Assembly: GCA_903921835.1 (NCBI GenBank)
Contig: CAIXRL010000151.1
Coordinates: forward strand, 1 to 19,337
Source: Candidatus Eiseniibacteriota bacterium
GTDB lineage: Bacteria; Eisenbacteria; RBG-16-71-46
DNA: 19,337 bases
Direction of reading: 5' to 3'
Shown here: positions 7,678 to 13,989 of the stretch, one piece after another
Layout of the letters: each line of letters begins with the position of its first letter
Numbering within the stretch: the first letter of the stretch is position 1
Program-made: the position numbers and the translations under genes
The notes under the pieces: model-generated
Databases searched by the model: none
The model's input: only the letters and a program-made list of their open reading frames with translations
What the model was told of the DNA's origin: nothing

Positions 7678-7969
7678 TGGCCTTCATCGCCGCCCGCAGT
7701 CTGGCGTAGGCGCCCTGGAGCAGCTTGGCATCGGCCTCGTAGCGGATCTGCGTGTCGGCGAGCGACGCCATGTCGCGCTCGAGATCGACCTCGTTCAGCT
7801 TGGCCTGTCCGGCCTTCGCCTGCAGCGCGCTGGCGAAGTCCGTGCTGGTACTCGCACCGAGCGCCCCTGCCACGCGCTGCGCGATGGCGCGGTGCGTGGC
7901 CGACGTCTCTTCGAGACCGCCGCGCAGCATGTCGGTCACGGTACCTGTCCCGAACAACGATCGGAGCAT
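7670..7969 (-). CDS. flgB: short FlgB-like proximal rod protein
   Basis: A 99-residue protein placed directly before flgC. The C-terminal half (AGQAKLNEVDLERDMASLAD, then TQIRYEADAKLLQGAYARLR) is the standard FlgB ending, in which a Glu/Asp-rich helix and an IRYxA stretch precede the final coiled-coil helix. The N-terminal half is unusual. The common rod motif with N-I-A-N and T-P-G-Y is replaced by RAIAQRVAGALGASTSTDFA, and the protein is roughly 30 residues shorter than the usual FlgB. I start at ATG 7969 because a run of G (GGGGGGG) sits just upstream and the longer in-frame extension to 8140 is Pro/Cys/Arg-rich non-coding sequence that also covers the promoter. It is probably the first gene of the minus-strand basal-body operon. 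Confidence 0.85.
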   Translation of the reverse strand: MLRSLFGTGTVTDMLRGGLEETSATHRAIAQRVAGALGASTSTDFASALQAKAGQAKLNEVDLERDMASLADTQIRYEADAKLLQGAYARLRAAMKANG

Positions 7970-8007
7970 GCTCGACCCCCCCTCGTGGGATATGCCGATC
8001 CGGCAAG

Positions 8008-8023
8008 AGCAAGGCGCGGGCCG
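8008..8023 (-). promoter_or_regulatory. candidate sigma-54 (-24/-12) promoter of the flgB operon
   Basis: Read on the minus strand the site is CGGCCCGCGCCTTGCT. It keeps the essential GG-N10-GC spacing, with the -12 half (TTGCT) perfect and the -24 half (CGGCCCG against TGGCACG) five of seven. Its distance to the flgB ATG predicts a leader of about 28 bases. A sigma-54 activator gene lies immediately upstream, which supports the assignment. In DNA this GC-rich, chance matches to a degenerate motif do occur. Confidence 0.5.
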
Positions 8024-8164
8024 TTCGCGGATCCGGCAGGGAGGCGCGCACCACGGAGCGGCGTAACACCCCGCCACCGCGTGCGCTGCGGGATCGGCCT
8101 CGGGCGGCCGGGGCGCGGGCGGCGGGAGCCGCGGAGGCACCGGCAGGGCCGCATTCAGGAAGAA

Positions 8165-8205
8165 GCTGCCGGAAGAAAGTGCCGCGCCCGGCGCGTGGGC
8201 GCGGC
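8165..8205 (-). terminator. probable intrinsic terminator of the sigma-54 regulator gene
   Basis: Perfect nine-base inverted repeat GCCGCGCCC (8181-8189) and GGGCGCGGC (8197-8205) with a seven-base loop. On the minus strand it is followed by ACTTTCTTCC, the only T-rich run nearby. It lies 60-85 bases past the regulator's stop codon and ahead of the flgB promoter. Confidence 0.6.
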
Positions 8206-8232
8206 CCGCGCAGAGGTGGCCGCGGAGAGTGG

Positions 8233-8258
8233 CCCGGGCGACTCGGGAGTCGCCCGGG
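8233..8258 (-). terminator. strong hairpin directly after the sigma-54 regulator gene
   Basis: Perfect 11-base inverted repeat (CCCGGGCGACT at 8233-8243 and its complement at 8248-8258) around a CGGG loop, seven bases after the regulator's stop codon. No T-tract follows, so it may protect the 3' end or act with the second hairpin at 8181-8205. Confidence 0.55.
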
Positions 8259-8264
8259 ATCGAA

Positions 8265-9626
8265 TCAGGCCGCGGCTTCTCCCGGCCCGTTGAGCTTGTT
8301 GCGCAGCGTGCGCTCGCTGATCCCGAGCAGTTCGGCGGCGCGCTGGCGGTGACCGCCCGTCGCGACGAGCGCCCGCTCGATCGTCACGCGTTCCAGGTCG
8401 CGCAGGTTGAGCGTCACAGCCTCGGTCGTGGCCGGACCCGCCGCCACGCTCGCGGCCGCCGGCGTCACCGGCAGGAGGAACGCTTCCGCGCCCAGCGCCG
8501 CGCCGCGGCTGAGCAGCACCGCGCGCTCGACGGCATTGGCCAGCTCGCGCACGTTGCCCGGCCACGGCCGCTGCCGCACCGCGTCGAGCGCCTCGGGACG
8601 CACGGCAGGGGCCTTGACACCGAGTTCGCCGGCCGCCTGGTCGACGAAGTGCTGGACCAGCATGGGCAGGTCCTCGAGCCGGTCGCGCAACGGCGGGCTC
8701 TTCACCGGCACCACGGCGAGGCGGTAGTAGAGGTCCTGGCGGAAACGGCCGGCAGCCACCTCGGCCAGCAGGTCGCGGTTCGTGGTCGCCACGATGCGCA
8801 CGTCCACACGCACACTCTGGTTGCCGCCCACGCGCTCGAACTCCTGCTCCTGGATCGCGCGCAGGAGCTTGGACTGCAGGTCGAGCCGCATCTCGGAGAT
8901 CTCGTCGAGCAGCAGCGTGCCGCGGTGGGCGCGCTCGAAGGCGCCCGGCTGGCGCTGCGTGGCGCCGGTGAACGCGCCGCGCTCGTGGCCGAACAGCGTG
9001 CTCTCCACGAGGCCCTCGGGGAGCGCCGCGCAGTTCACGGTGATGAAGGGCTGGTCCTTGCGCGGGCTCTGGGCGTGCAGGGCGCGGGCGAACAGCTCCT
9101 TGCCCGTTCCCGATTCCCCTTCGAGCAGCACGGTCGCGCGCGTCGGCGCGACCATGCCCAGCGTCTCCATGACGGCGCGCAGCGCCCTGGATTCGCCCAC
9201 GATCACGCGCTGGCCGCGCAGCGTGGTGATCTCGCGGCGGTAGGCCTCGTTCTCGCGCCGCAGCCGGGCGACCTCGATCGCGTTGTTGACGGCGATCCGG
9301 AGGGCCTCCTGCCGCAGCGGCTTGGTGAGGTAGTCCACGGCCCCGTGCCGGATGCTCATGACGGCGTGCTCGATGCTGGAGTACCCCGTCATGATGATGA
9401 CCGGGATGTCGTAGCCCTGCTGGCGCAACAGCTCGAGCAGGTCCAGCCCGGTCGCATTCGGCATGCGGTAGTCGGAAATGATGAGGTCGAACTCACCCTC
9501 CCGGACCGCCCGCAGCCCTTCGTCCACGCTGGTGGCCAGCGTGGGCTGGTGGCCGATCTCGGTCAGGTGGTGTTCGAGCACGACGCCGACGGACGGCTCG
9601 TCATCGATGCACAGGATGTTGGACAT
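8265..9626 (-). CDS. sigma-54 dependent response regulator (NtrC type; FlbD/FleR/FlrC-like role inferred)
   Basis: A 453-residue transcription activator. The receiver domain (1-120) has acidic residues D8/D9, phosphorylation site D52 in SDYRMP, T80 and K102. The AAA+ domain (about 143-370) has Walker A GESGTGKE (170-177), the sigma-54-contacting GAFTGA loop (217-222), Walker B LLLDEI (238-243) and the R-finger region GRFRQDLYYRL. The C-terminal Fis-type helix-turn-helix is at about 410-445 (GGHRQRAAELLGISERTLRN). All parts are intact, so it should respond to phosphorylation and open sigma-54 promoters. The start is ATG 9626 with GAGGGG upstream; the longer frame to 9710 is rejected. No sensor kinase is visible. 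Its place between flgL and flgB suggests that it controls the basal-body operon, as FlbD, FleR or FlrC do elsewhere. Confidence 0.95.
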   Translation of the reverse strand: MSNILCIDDEPSVGVVLEHHLTEIGHQPTLATSVDEGLRAVREGEFDLIISDYRMPNATGLDLLELLRQQGYDIPVIIMTGYSSIEHAVMSIRHGAVDYLTKPLRQEALRIAVNNAIEVARLRRENEAYRREITTLRGQRVIVGESRALRAVMETLGMVAPTRATVLLEGESGTGKELFARALHAQSPRKDQPFITVNCAALPEGLVESTLFGHERGAFTGATQRQPGAFERAHRGTLLLDEISEMRLDLQSKLLRAIQEQEFERVGGNQSVRVDVRIVATTNRDLLAEVAAGRFRQDLYYRLAVVPVKSPPLRDRLEDLPMLVQHFVDQAAGELGVKAPAVRPEALDAVRQRPWPGNVRELANAVERAVLLSRGAALGAEAFLLPVTPAAASVAAGPATTEAVTLNLRDLERVTIERALVATGGHRQRAAELLGISERTLRNKLNGPGEAAA

Positions 9627-9726
9627 ACCCCTCGCGCTTCTTCGCGTTGCCCGGCACCGCCGGGTCCAGCACCGGAGCCCAGGGCCCTCCGGATCGCTGG
9701 GGCGTTTCACCCCGCGTCACGGCCGG

Positions 9727-9755
9727 CTCAAGAGCTCGTCCCCACCTTCCGATAA
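9727..9755 (+). promoter_or_regulatory. sigma-28-like promoter of flgL
   Basis: CTCAAG (9727-9732), 16 bases, then CCGATAA (9749-9755), close to the FliA -10 consensus GCCGATAA. The same bipartite motif recurs before both flagellins, flgM and the FHA gene. It lies 36 bases before the flgL ATG in the divergent gap between the sigma-54 regulator and flgL. Confidence 0.75.
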
Positions 9756-9791
9756 CCCGATGCAGACGTTCCCGCACTCACAGGGGGGGAT

Positions 9792-10658
9792 ATGCGGATC
9801 ACCAATCTCATGATTCAGAAGAATCTGATGTCCGGCCTGCGCACCCGCATGACCGCGATCGCGAAGGCATCCTCCGAGGCGAGCACCGGACATCGCATCA
9901 ACACCCTCTCCGACGATCCCGTCGATGCCTCCCAGATCATGCGGATGCAGGCCCAGATCGTAGGCATCCAGCAGTTCCAGCGGAACGGCACCTACGCGAC
10001 CACCAAGTTATCGGTCGAGGACACGGCGATCTCCAGTCTTAGTGCCACGCTCGCCACCGCGAAGAACCTCGCCATGTCCACGACCTCGGCGGACCCGAAC
10101 GACCCGTCGCGGAGAGCCGCCCTGGCCGAAGCCCAGACACTCAAGGAGCAGCTCGTGGCGCTGGGCAACACCAGGGTCGGCGATCAGTACATCTTTGGAG
10201 GCGACTACAACACAGCGCCGCCGTTCCAGTCCAACGGAACCTACGTGGGAAACACCGGAACCCAGCAGGTCGAGATCACGTCGGGCGTGTCGCTGCCGAT
10301 GACGCACGCGGGGCAGCCCCTCTTCACGGACGCCATCTCCTCGCTCAACAACCTGATCGCGCAGCTGCAGTCCGGCACCCCGGACCAGATCAGCGCCTCG
10401 GTCTCCAGTCTCGAATCGGCCACGCAGACCGCGCTGCAGACGCAGTCCGACGTGGGCGCGCGGATGCAGGACGTCAAGACCGCGGGGACGCAGCTCGCGT
10501 CGCAGAGTTCGGCGCTGCTCGACCGTCGCGACGCGCTGATGAACGTCGACCCGGCGCAGGCCATCATGGCCCTGCAGCAGGAGCAGGGCGCGCTGGCGCA
10601 GGCCTACGCGGTCATCGGCCGCGTGATGCAGGCCTCGCTCACCGACTACCTGAAGTAA
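9792..10658 (+). CDS. flgL: flagellar hook-filament junction protein FlgL
   Basis: A 288-residue exported protein, the second hook-associated protein (HAP3), which joins the filament to the hook side. The N-terminus MRITNLMIQKNLMSGLRTRM and the following STGHRINTLSDDPVDASQIM are typical. So is the conserved GDQYIFGGDYNTAPPF, the FlgL equivalent of the IFxGxxT motif. The C-terminal helix ends AQAYAVIGRVMQASLTDYLK. The ATG follows a strong AGGGGGGGA site. flgL normally follows flgK, but no flgK is present here: the gene starts its own transcription unit from a sigma-28-like promoter, divergent from the sigma-54 regulator, and a hairpin follows it. Confidence 0.96.
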   Translation: MRITNLMIQKNLMSGLRTRMTAIAKASSEASTGHRINTLSDDPVDASQIMRMQAQIVGIQQFQRNGTYATTKLSVEDTAISSLSATLATAKNLAMSTTSADPNDPSRRAALAEAQTLKEQLVALGNTRVGDQYIFGGDYNTAPPFQSNGTYVGNTGTQQVEITSGVSLPMTHAGQPLFTDAISSLNNLIAQLQSGTPDQISASVSSLESATQTALQTQSDVGARMQDVKTAGTQLASQSSALLDRRDALMNVDPAQAIMALQQEQGALAQAYAVIGRVMQASLTDYLK

Positions 10659-10678
10659 CGCGCACCCGCCTCTCCCGC

Positions 10679-10708
10679 CGGGCGGACCACCTCGGGGCGG
10701 TCCGCCCG
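10679..10708 (+). terminator. hairpin after flgL
   Basis: Perfect 10-base inverted repeat, CGGGCGGACC (10679-10688) and GGTCCGCCCG (10699-10708), with a 10-base loop, 20 bases past the flgL stop. It is GC-rich without a clear T-tract. It separates flgL from the first flagellin, which has its own promoter. Confidence 0.6.
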
Positions 10709-10802
10709 CCCGCGTTCGGCCTCCCAAACCGCCGGCGCCGGGCGGGACTCGCGCGCGCTTGCCGTCACTTGCAACGCGCAGGAGTGGCGACGCACGCGAA
10801 GG

Positions 10803-10830
10803 CTCAAGTTTCCGCGCGGGCCTCCGATGC
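10803..10830 (+). promoter_or_regulatory. sigma-28-like promoter of the first flagellin gene
   Basis: CTCAAG (10803-10808), 15 bases, then CCGATGC (10824-10830). The spacer also shares TTTCCG/TTTTCGG and CGCGGGC with the promoter of the second flagellin. A leader of about 75-80 bases would follow before ATG 10914. Confidence 0.75.
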
Positions 10831-10861
10831 TGGTGAGTGTTGGTCACAGAGAACTGGCAGC

Positions 10862-10904
10862 CCGGCAGAACGCCGGATGTCGATCTTCAGAACCCTAGAA
10901 GGGG
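10862..10904 (+). promoter_or_regulatory. conserved leader element of the first flagellin mRNA
   Basis: Holds GGCAGAACGCCGGATG (10864-10879) and AGAAGGGG (10897-10904). Both have close counterparts in the leader of the second flagellin. CCGGC (10862-10866) and GCCGG (10872-10876) can pair around AGAAC. AGAAGGGG contains the ribosome-binding site. It is a candidate target for the FlbT encoded downstream. Confidence 0.4.
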
Positions 10905-10913
10905 GAATACGCC

Positions 10914-11732
10914 ATGGCGATCAACGACGTCACCCTTGCCGGCGGCATGCGGAACAACCTCGTCAGCCTCCAGACGGTTTCCGCGCTGCAGGCCCGCACC
11001 ACCGAGCGCCTGTCCACCGGCAAGCGCGTGAACAGCGCTGTCGACGACCCGTCGGCGTACTTCGCCGCGCAGAACTCGATGAACCGCGCGAACGATCTCG
11101 CCGCCCGCAAGAACAGCATGGGCGAGGCGATCCAGACCGTGAAAGCCGCGCTCCAGGGCATCGACGGCATCACGAACCTCATCCAGCAGGCCAAGGGCCT
11201 CGCGGCCTCCGCCCGCTCGGCGACGGGGACCGACCGCGCCGCCCTCGCCACCCAGTTCGACTCGCTTCGCGGCCAGATCGACAAGCTCGCGGGTGACTCC
11301 AGCTACAAGGGCACGAACTTCCTGGCGAACGGCAGCTCGCTGAAGGTCGACTTCAACGAGTCCGGCACGTCGTCACTGACGATCAGCGGCTTCGACGGCA
11401 GCACGACCGGCCTGAGCGTCGCGGCGGCCCAGAACGCGTGGGTCGCGGACGCCGACATCGACGCGGCCGTGACCAACCTGGACAGCGCGCTGAGCACGTT
11501 GCGCGTCAACGCCCAGAAGCTGTCCTCGAACAACGGCGTCGTGACCTCGCGCCAGGACTTCACGACCAACATGATCAACACGCTCACGGCGGGCGCCGAC
11601 CAGTTGACGGCGGCGGACACGAACGAGGAGGGCGCGAACATGCTGGCCCTCCAGACGCGGCAGCAGCTCGGCATCGTCGCGCTGCAGCTCTCCTCGCAGG
11701 CCCAGCAGAGCGTGATGAAGCTGTTCGGCTAG
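10914..11732 (+). CDS. fliC: short flagellin, copy 1
   Basis: A 272-residue filament protein consisting almost only of the D0/D1 coiled-coil core. The N-terminal helix region has LSTGKRVNSAVDDPSAYFAA and GEAIQTVKAALQGIDGITNL. The centre (about 145-185) is a small beta segment (SSLTISGFDGSTTGLSV) instead of a large D2/D3 exposed domain. The C-terminal helix has SRQDFTTNMINTLTAGADQL and ends ALQLSSQAQQSVMKLFG. The size and style resemble Caulobacter-type flagellins of about 270 residues. The gene has its own sigma-28-like promoter, a structured leader and a strong downstream hairpin. It is paralogous to the next gene and nearly identical to it in the N- and C-terminal blocks. Confidence 0.97.
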   Translation: MAINDVTLAGGMRNNLVSLQTVSALQARTTERLSTGKRVNSAVDDPSAYFAAQNSMNRANDLAARKNSMGEAIQTVKAALQGIDGITNLIQQAKGLAASARSATGTDRAALATQFDSLRGQIDKLAGDSSYKGTNFLANGSSLKVDFNESGTSSLTISGFDGSTTGLSVAAAQNAWVADADIDAAVTNLDSALSTLRVNAQKLSSNNGVVTSRQDFTTNMINTLTAGADQLTAADTNEEGANMLALQTRQQLGIVALQLSSQAQQSVMKLFG

Positions 11733-11758
11733 AAGCAGGGGTTTCAGGGACGAAGGAA

Positions 11759-11850
11759 CCGGGGTCGCACGCGCAGGATGCGCGGTCTCCCCGGACGACA
11801 GGGACGGTCGCACCGGCGGGCTCGAAGCCAGACTTCGACGCCCGCCGGTG
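11759..11850 (+). terminator. two strong hairpins after flagellin copy 1
   Basis: The first (11759-11794) pairs CCGGGG with CCCCGG and GCGCA with TGCGC. The second (11811-11850) is a 17-base stem, arms starting CACCGGCGGGC and ending GCCCGCCGGTG, with a one-base bulge and a CCAGA loop, followed by TCGTTGGGGG. They lie in the 326-base gap between the flagellins and probably end transcription or protect the abundant mRNA. The rest of the gap holds the promoter and leader of copy 2 and no gene. Confidence 0.65.
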
Positions 11851-11950
11851 TCGTTGGGGGCCGCCCGGGGGAGCGCCTGGCGTGGCGTCCTGCAACTCCC
11901 GGAGCGGCGAATTGCCAGCGTAACTCGCAGGGACAATGCGCATTCGGGGT

Positions 11951-11978
11951 CTCAAGTTTTCGGCGCGGGCACCGACGC
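11951..11978 (+). promoter_or_regulatory. sigma-28-like promoter of the second flagellin gene
   Basis: CTCAAG (11951-11956), 15 bases, then CCGACGC (11972-11978). Spacing and spacer sequence match the promoter of flagellin copy 1, with a C for T in the -10 element. A leader of about 75 bases follows. Confidence 0.7.
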
Positions 11979-11997
11979 TAGCACTGTCGGCATCGTG

Positions 11998-12048
11998 CCG
12001 GCGGCCAGGCAGAAGCCGGGTGCGAAACACCAGGATCCCAAGAAGGGG
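11998..12048 (+). promoter_or_regulatory. conserved leader element of the second flagellin mRNA
   Basis: Contains GGCAGAAGCCGGGTG (12008-12022) and AGAAGGGG (12041-12048), the counterparts of the elements in copy 1. CCGGC (11998-12002) can pair with GCCGG (12015-12019), leaving AGAA next to the 3' arm as in copy 1. The surrounding leader sequence differs. Confidence 0.4.
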
Positions 12049-12058
12049 ACCAGGCATC

Positions 12059-12883
12059 ATGGCTATCAATGACGTCACCCTCGCCGGCAGCATGCGCAGC
12101 AACCTCGTGAATCTGCAGAACGTCGCCGCCCTGCAGAGCCGCACGACGCAGCGCCTCTCCACCGGCAAGCGCGTGAACAACGCTATCGACGATCCGTCGG
12201 CGTACTTCGCGGCCCAGAATGCCACGAACCGCGCCGCCGACCTCGGCGCCCGCAAGGACAGCATGGGTGAGGCGATCCAGACCGTGAAGGCCGCGCTCCA
12301 GGGGATCGACGGCGTCACGAACCTGATCCAGCAGGCCAAGGGTCTCGCGGCGTCCGCTCGCTCGGCCAGCACGGCTGACCGCTCTTCGCTCGGAACCCAG
12401 TTCGACGCCCTCCGCGGCCAGATCGACAAGCTGGCGTCGGATTCCGGCTACAAGGGCACGAACTTCCTGGCCTCCGGCAGCTCGCTGAAGGTCGACTTCA
12501 ACGAGGGCGGTACCTCCTCGCTGACCATCAGCGGCTTCGATGCCAGCACCGGCAGCGGCGGCCTGAACGTGGCGGCTGCGGCCAACAACTGGGCGGCGGA
12601 TGCGGACATCACTGCCGCGACCACGTCGCTCGACTCGGCCCTCAGCACGCTGCGCACCAAGGCGCAGACGCTGTCGTCCAACAACGGCGTCGTGACGGCC
12701 CGCCAGGATTTCACGACGAACATGATCAACACGCTCACGCAGGGCGCTGACCAGTTGACGGCCGCCGATTCGAACGAAGAGTCGGCGAACATGCTCGCAC
12801 TCCAGACGCGGCAGCAGCTCGGTGTCGTGGCGCTGCAGCTGTCGAGCCAGGCCCAGTCGTCGGTCATGCGTCTTTTTGGCTAG
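12059..12883 (+). CDS. fliC: short flagellin, copy 2
   Basis: A 274-residue flagellin paralogous to copy 1, again a D0/D1 core with a very small central segment (about 148-192, with a GSGG insertion giving two extra residues). It begins MAINDVTLAGSMRSNLVNLQ and ends ALQLSSQAQSSVMRLFG. I place the start at ATG 12059, because the 41-residue in-frame extension to 11936 covers the promoter and leader and has no flagellin features. Differences from copy 1 cluster in the surface-exposed centre and in conservative changes on the core helices, suggesting a fairly old tandem duplication rather than a recent one. Two flagellins may give filament segments of different composition, as in Caulobacter. Confidence 0.97.
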   Translation: MAINDVTLAGSMRSNLVNLQNVAALQSRTTQRLSTGKRVNNAIDDPSAYFAAQNATNRAADLGARKDSMGEAIQTVKAALQGIDGVTNLIQQAKGLAASARSASTADRSSLGTQFDALRGQIDKLASDSGYKGTNFLASGSSLKVDFNEGGTSSLTISGFDASTGSGGLNVAAAANNWAADADITAATTSLDSALSTLRTKAQTLSSNNGVVTARQDFTTNMINTLTQGADQLTAADSNEESANMLALQTRQQLGVVALQLSSQAQSSVMRLFG

Positions 12884-12956
12884 AGGCGGGCTCCCCTCCG
12901 GCGACGGCCCAGGCTAGGGCGGCGCCGAAGGCACCCGGATAAGTTCAAGGACGAGC

Positions 12957-12998
12957 GGGCCAGTGGGACCGGGTCGGAAGCATCCCGGCCCCACTGGC
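12957..12998 (+). terminator. long hairpin between flagellin copy 2 and flbT
   Basis: A 15-base stem with a single A-C mismatch: GCCAGTGGGACCGGG (12959-12973) and CCCGGCCCCACTGGC (12984-12998), with a 10-base loop. It starts 75 bases after the flagellin stop. It may stop or attenuate flagellin transcription before flbT-flaF, for which no separate promoter is evident. Confidence 0.6.
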
Positions 12999-13003
12999 GC
13001 CCG

Positions 13004-13023
13004 CCGGCCGCAGGAGCGGCCGG
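13004..13023 (+). terminator. second hairpin before flbT
   Basis: Perfect eight-base stem CCGGCCGC/GCGGCCGG with an AGGA loop, six bases after the larger hairpin and 35 bases before the flbT start. The AGGA loop is Shine-Dalgarno-like but too far from the ATG to serve flbT. It could be part of a termination or attenuation structure. Confidence 0.4.
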
Positions 13024-13058
13024 AGTTCAGGACGAAACTGACCAGAACGGACATCCCC

Positions 13059-13448
13059 ATGGCCTTGCGGCTCACGCTGAAACCGCACGAGCGCGCGATA
13101 CTTGGCGGCGCAGTCCTCACGAACGGGAAGCATCGTGCCGAATTGTTCGTAGAGACGGAGGTGCCCGTGCTTCGCGGCTCGGACATCCTCAGCCCGTCGC
13201 TGGTTCGAACACCCTGCGAGCGCATCGTTCTCGCCATCCAGCTCATGTACGTGGACCCGGCCCGCCGGGACGTCCACGAGCAGACGTACCAGGTGCTGGT
13301 GGAGGACGTGCTGGACGCGAGTCCGAGTTCGCGACGGCTGCTCGAACCAATCGTTGCACTGGTGCAGCAGGGCAGGTACTACCCCGCGCTGAAACAGGGC
13401 AAGGAACTCCTGGCGTACGAAAGGGAACTCCTCTCGAATGTTCGCTAG
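13059..13448 (+). CDS. flbT: flagellin mRNA regulator FlbT
   Basis: A 129-residue FlbT family protein. It has the family layout MALRLTLKPHERAILGGAVL, ELFVETEVPVLRGSDIL, TPCERIVLAIQLMYVDPARR and the C-terminal helices ALVQQGRYYPALKQGKELLA. In Caulobacter FlbT binds the 5' leader of flagellin mRNA and limits its translation and stability until the hook is complete; in some other bacteria it acts positively. The start is ATG 13059; the 32-residue extension to 12963 would cover both hairpins and looks non-coding. It overlaps flaF by 11 bases, as the pair is usually linked. The two upstream flagellin leaders share an element that could be its target. Confidence 0.93.
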   Translation: MALRLTLKPHERAILGGAVLTNGKHRAELFVETEVPVLRGSDILSPSLVRTPCERIVLAIQLMYVDPARRDVHEQTYQVLVEDVLDASPSSRRLLEPIVALVQQGRYYPALKQGKELLAYERELLSNVR

Positions 13449-13839
13449 CGCTCGACGCACCTACGAAACAGGCGCCAAGGCCGCGCCCTCGGGCCGCGAG
13501 CTCGAGGCCGCGGCGCTGTTCAAGTCGGCCCGTCAGCTGGAGGGCTGCCGGCGCGACTGGGAGGCGCCCGACCATGCCCAGCGGCTCGAGGAGGCGCTCC
13601 GTTTCAACCAGCGGCTGTGGACCTTCTTCCAGAGCGAGATGGCGGCGGACGACTGCGCGCTGCCCCGGGAGCTGCGGCGGAACCTGCTCCAGCTGTCGGC
13701 CTTCGTCGACAGGCGCACGTTCGAGGTGATGGCGGAGCCTTCCCCGGAAGCGCTGCAGGCGCTGATCGAGATCAACCGCAACATCGCCGCCGGCCTGTCG
13801 GCCCACGCCTCTCCGGCCGTGACCCAGCGGGCGGCCTGA
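13438..13839 (+). CDS. flaF: flagellar biosynthesis regulator / flagellin chaperone FlaF
   Basis: A 133-residue FlaF family protein. Family blocks are SGRELEAAALFKSARQLEGC, RLEEALRFNQRLWTFFQSEM, LPRELRRNLLQLSAFVDRRT and the ending ALIEINRNIAAGLSAHASPA. In Caulobacter FlaF is needed for flagellin secretion and acts as a flagellin-binding partner that works together with FlbT. It starts 11 bases inside flbT, so the two are surely co-translated. No FliS or FliD is seen here, so FlaF is the likely flagellin chaperone for the two short flagellins upstream. A weak six-base hairpin (13840-13857) follows the stop. Confidence 0.93.
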   Translation: MFASARRTYETGAKAAPSGRELEAAALFKSARQLEGCRRDWEAPDHAQRLEEALRFNQRLWTFFQSEMAADDCALPRELRRNLLQLSAFVDRRTFEVMAEPSPEALQALIEINRNIAAGLSAHASPAVTQRAA

Positions 13840-13864
13840 GCGCACCTCCACGTGCGCATCCCCC

Positions 13865-13893
13865 CTCAAGTCCAGGACCGGACCTGCCGATAC
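13865..13893 (+). promoter_or_regulatory. sigma-28-like promoter of flgM
   Basis: CTCAAG (13865-13870), 16 bases, then CCGATAC (13887-13893), preceded by TG (TGCCGATAC). It lies 97 bases before the flgM ATG and argues that the longer open frame starting at 13852 is leader, not protein. Confidence 0.7.
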
Positions 13894-13989
13894 TCGATCG
13901 CGAACGTGGTGGTTCCTCCGACCAGGGACGCAGACAGCGTCATCCTCGGCAGCCCGACAGCGCGCACACGCCACCGCGATGAGGAAATC

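Noticed and set aside
7970..8140. N-terminal extension of flgB to 8140
   Set aside because: The added residues are Pro/Cys/Arg-rich, overlap the candidate sigma-54 promoter, and the G-rich ribosome-binding site fits the ATG at 7969.
9627..9710. 28-residue N-terminal extension of the response regulator
   Set aside because: Receiver domains begin within a few residues of the MSNILCIDDE motif, and a GAGGGG site precedes ATG 9626.
11936..12058. 41-residue N-terminal extension of flagellin copy 2
   Set aside because: It covers the sigma-28-like promoter and leader, and flagellin copy 1 begins at the equivalent MAINDV start.
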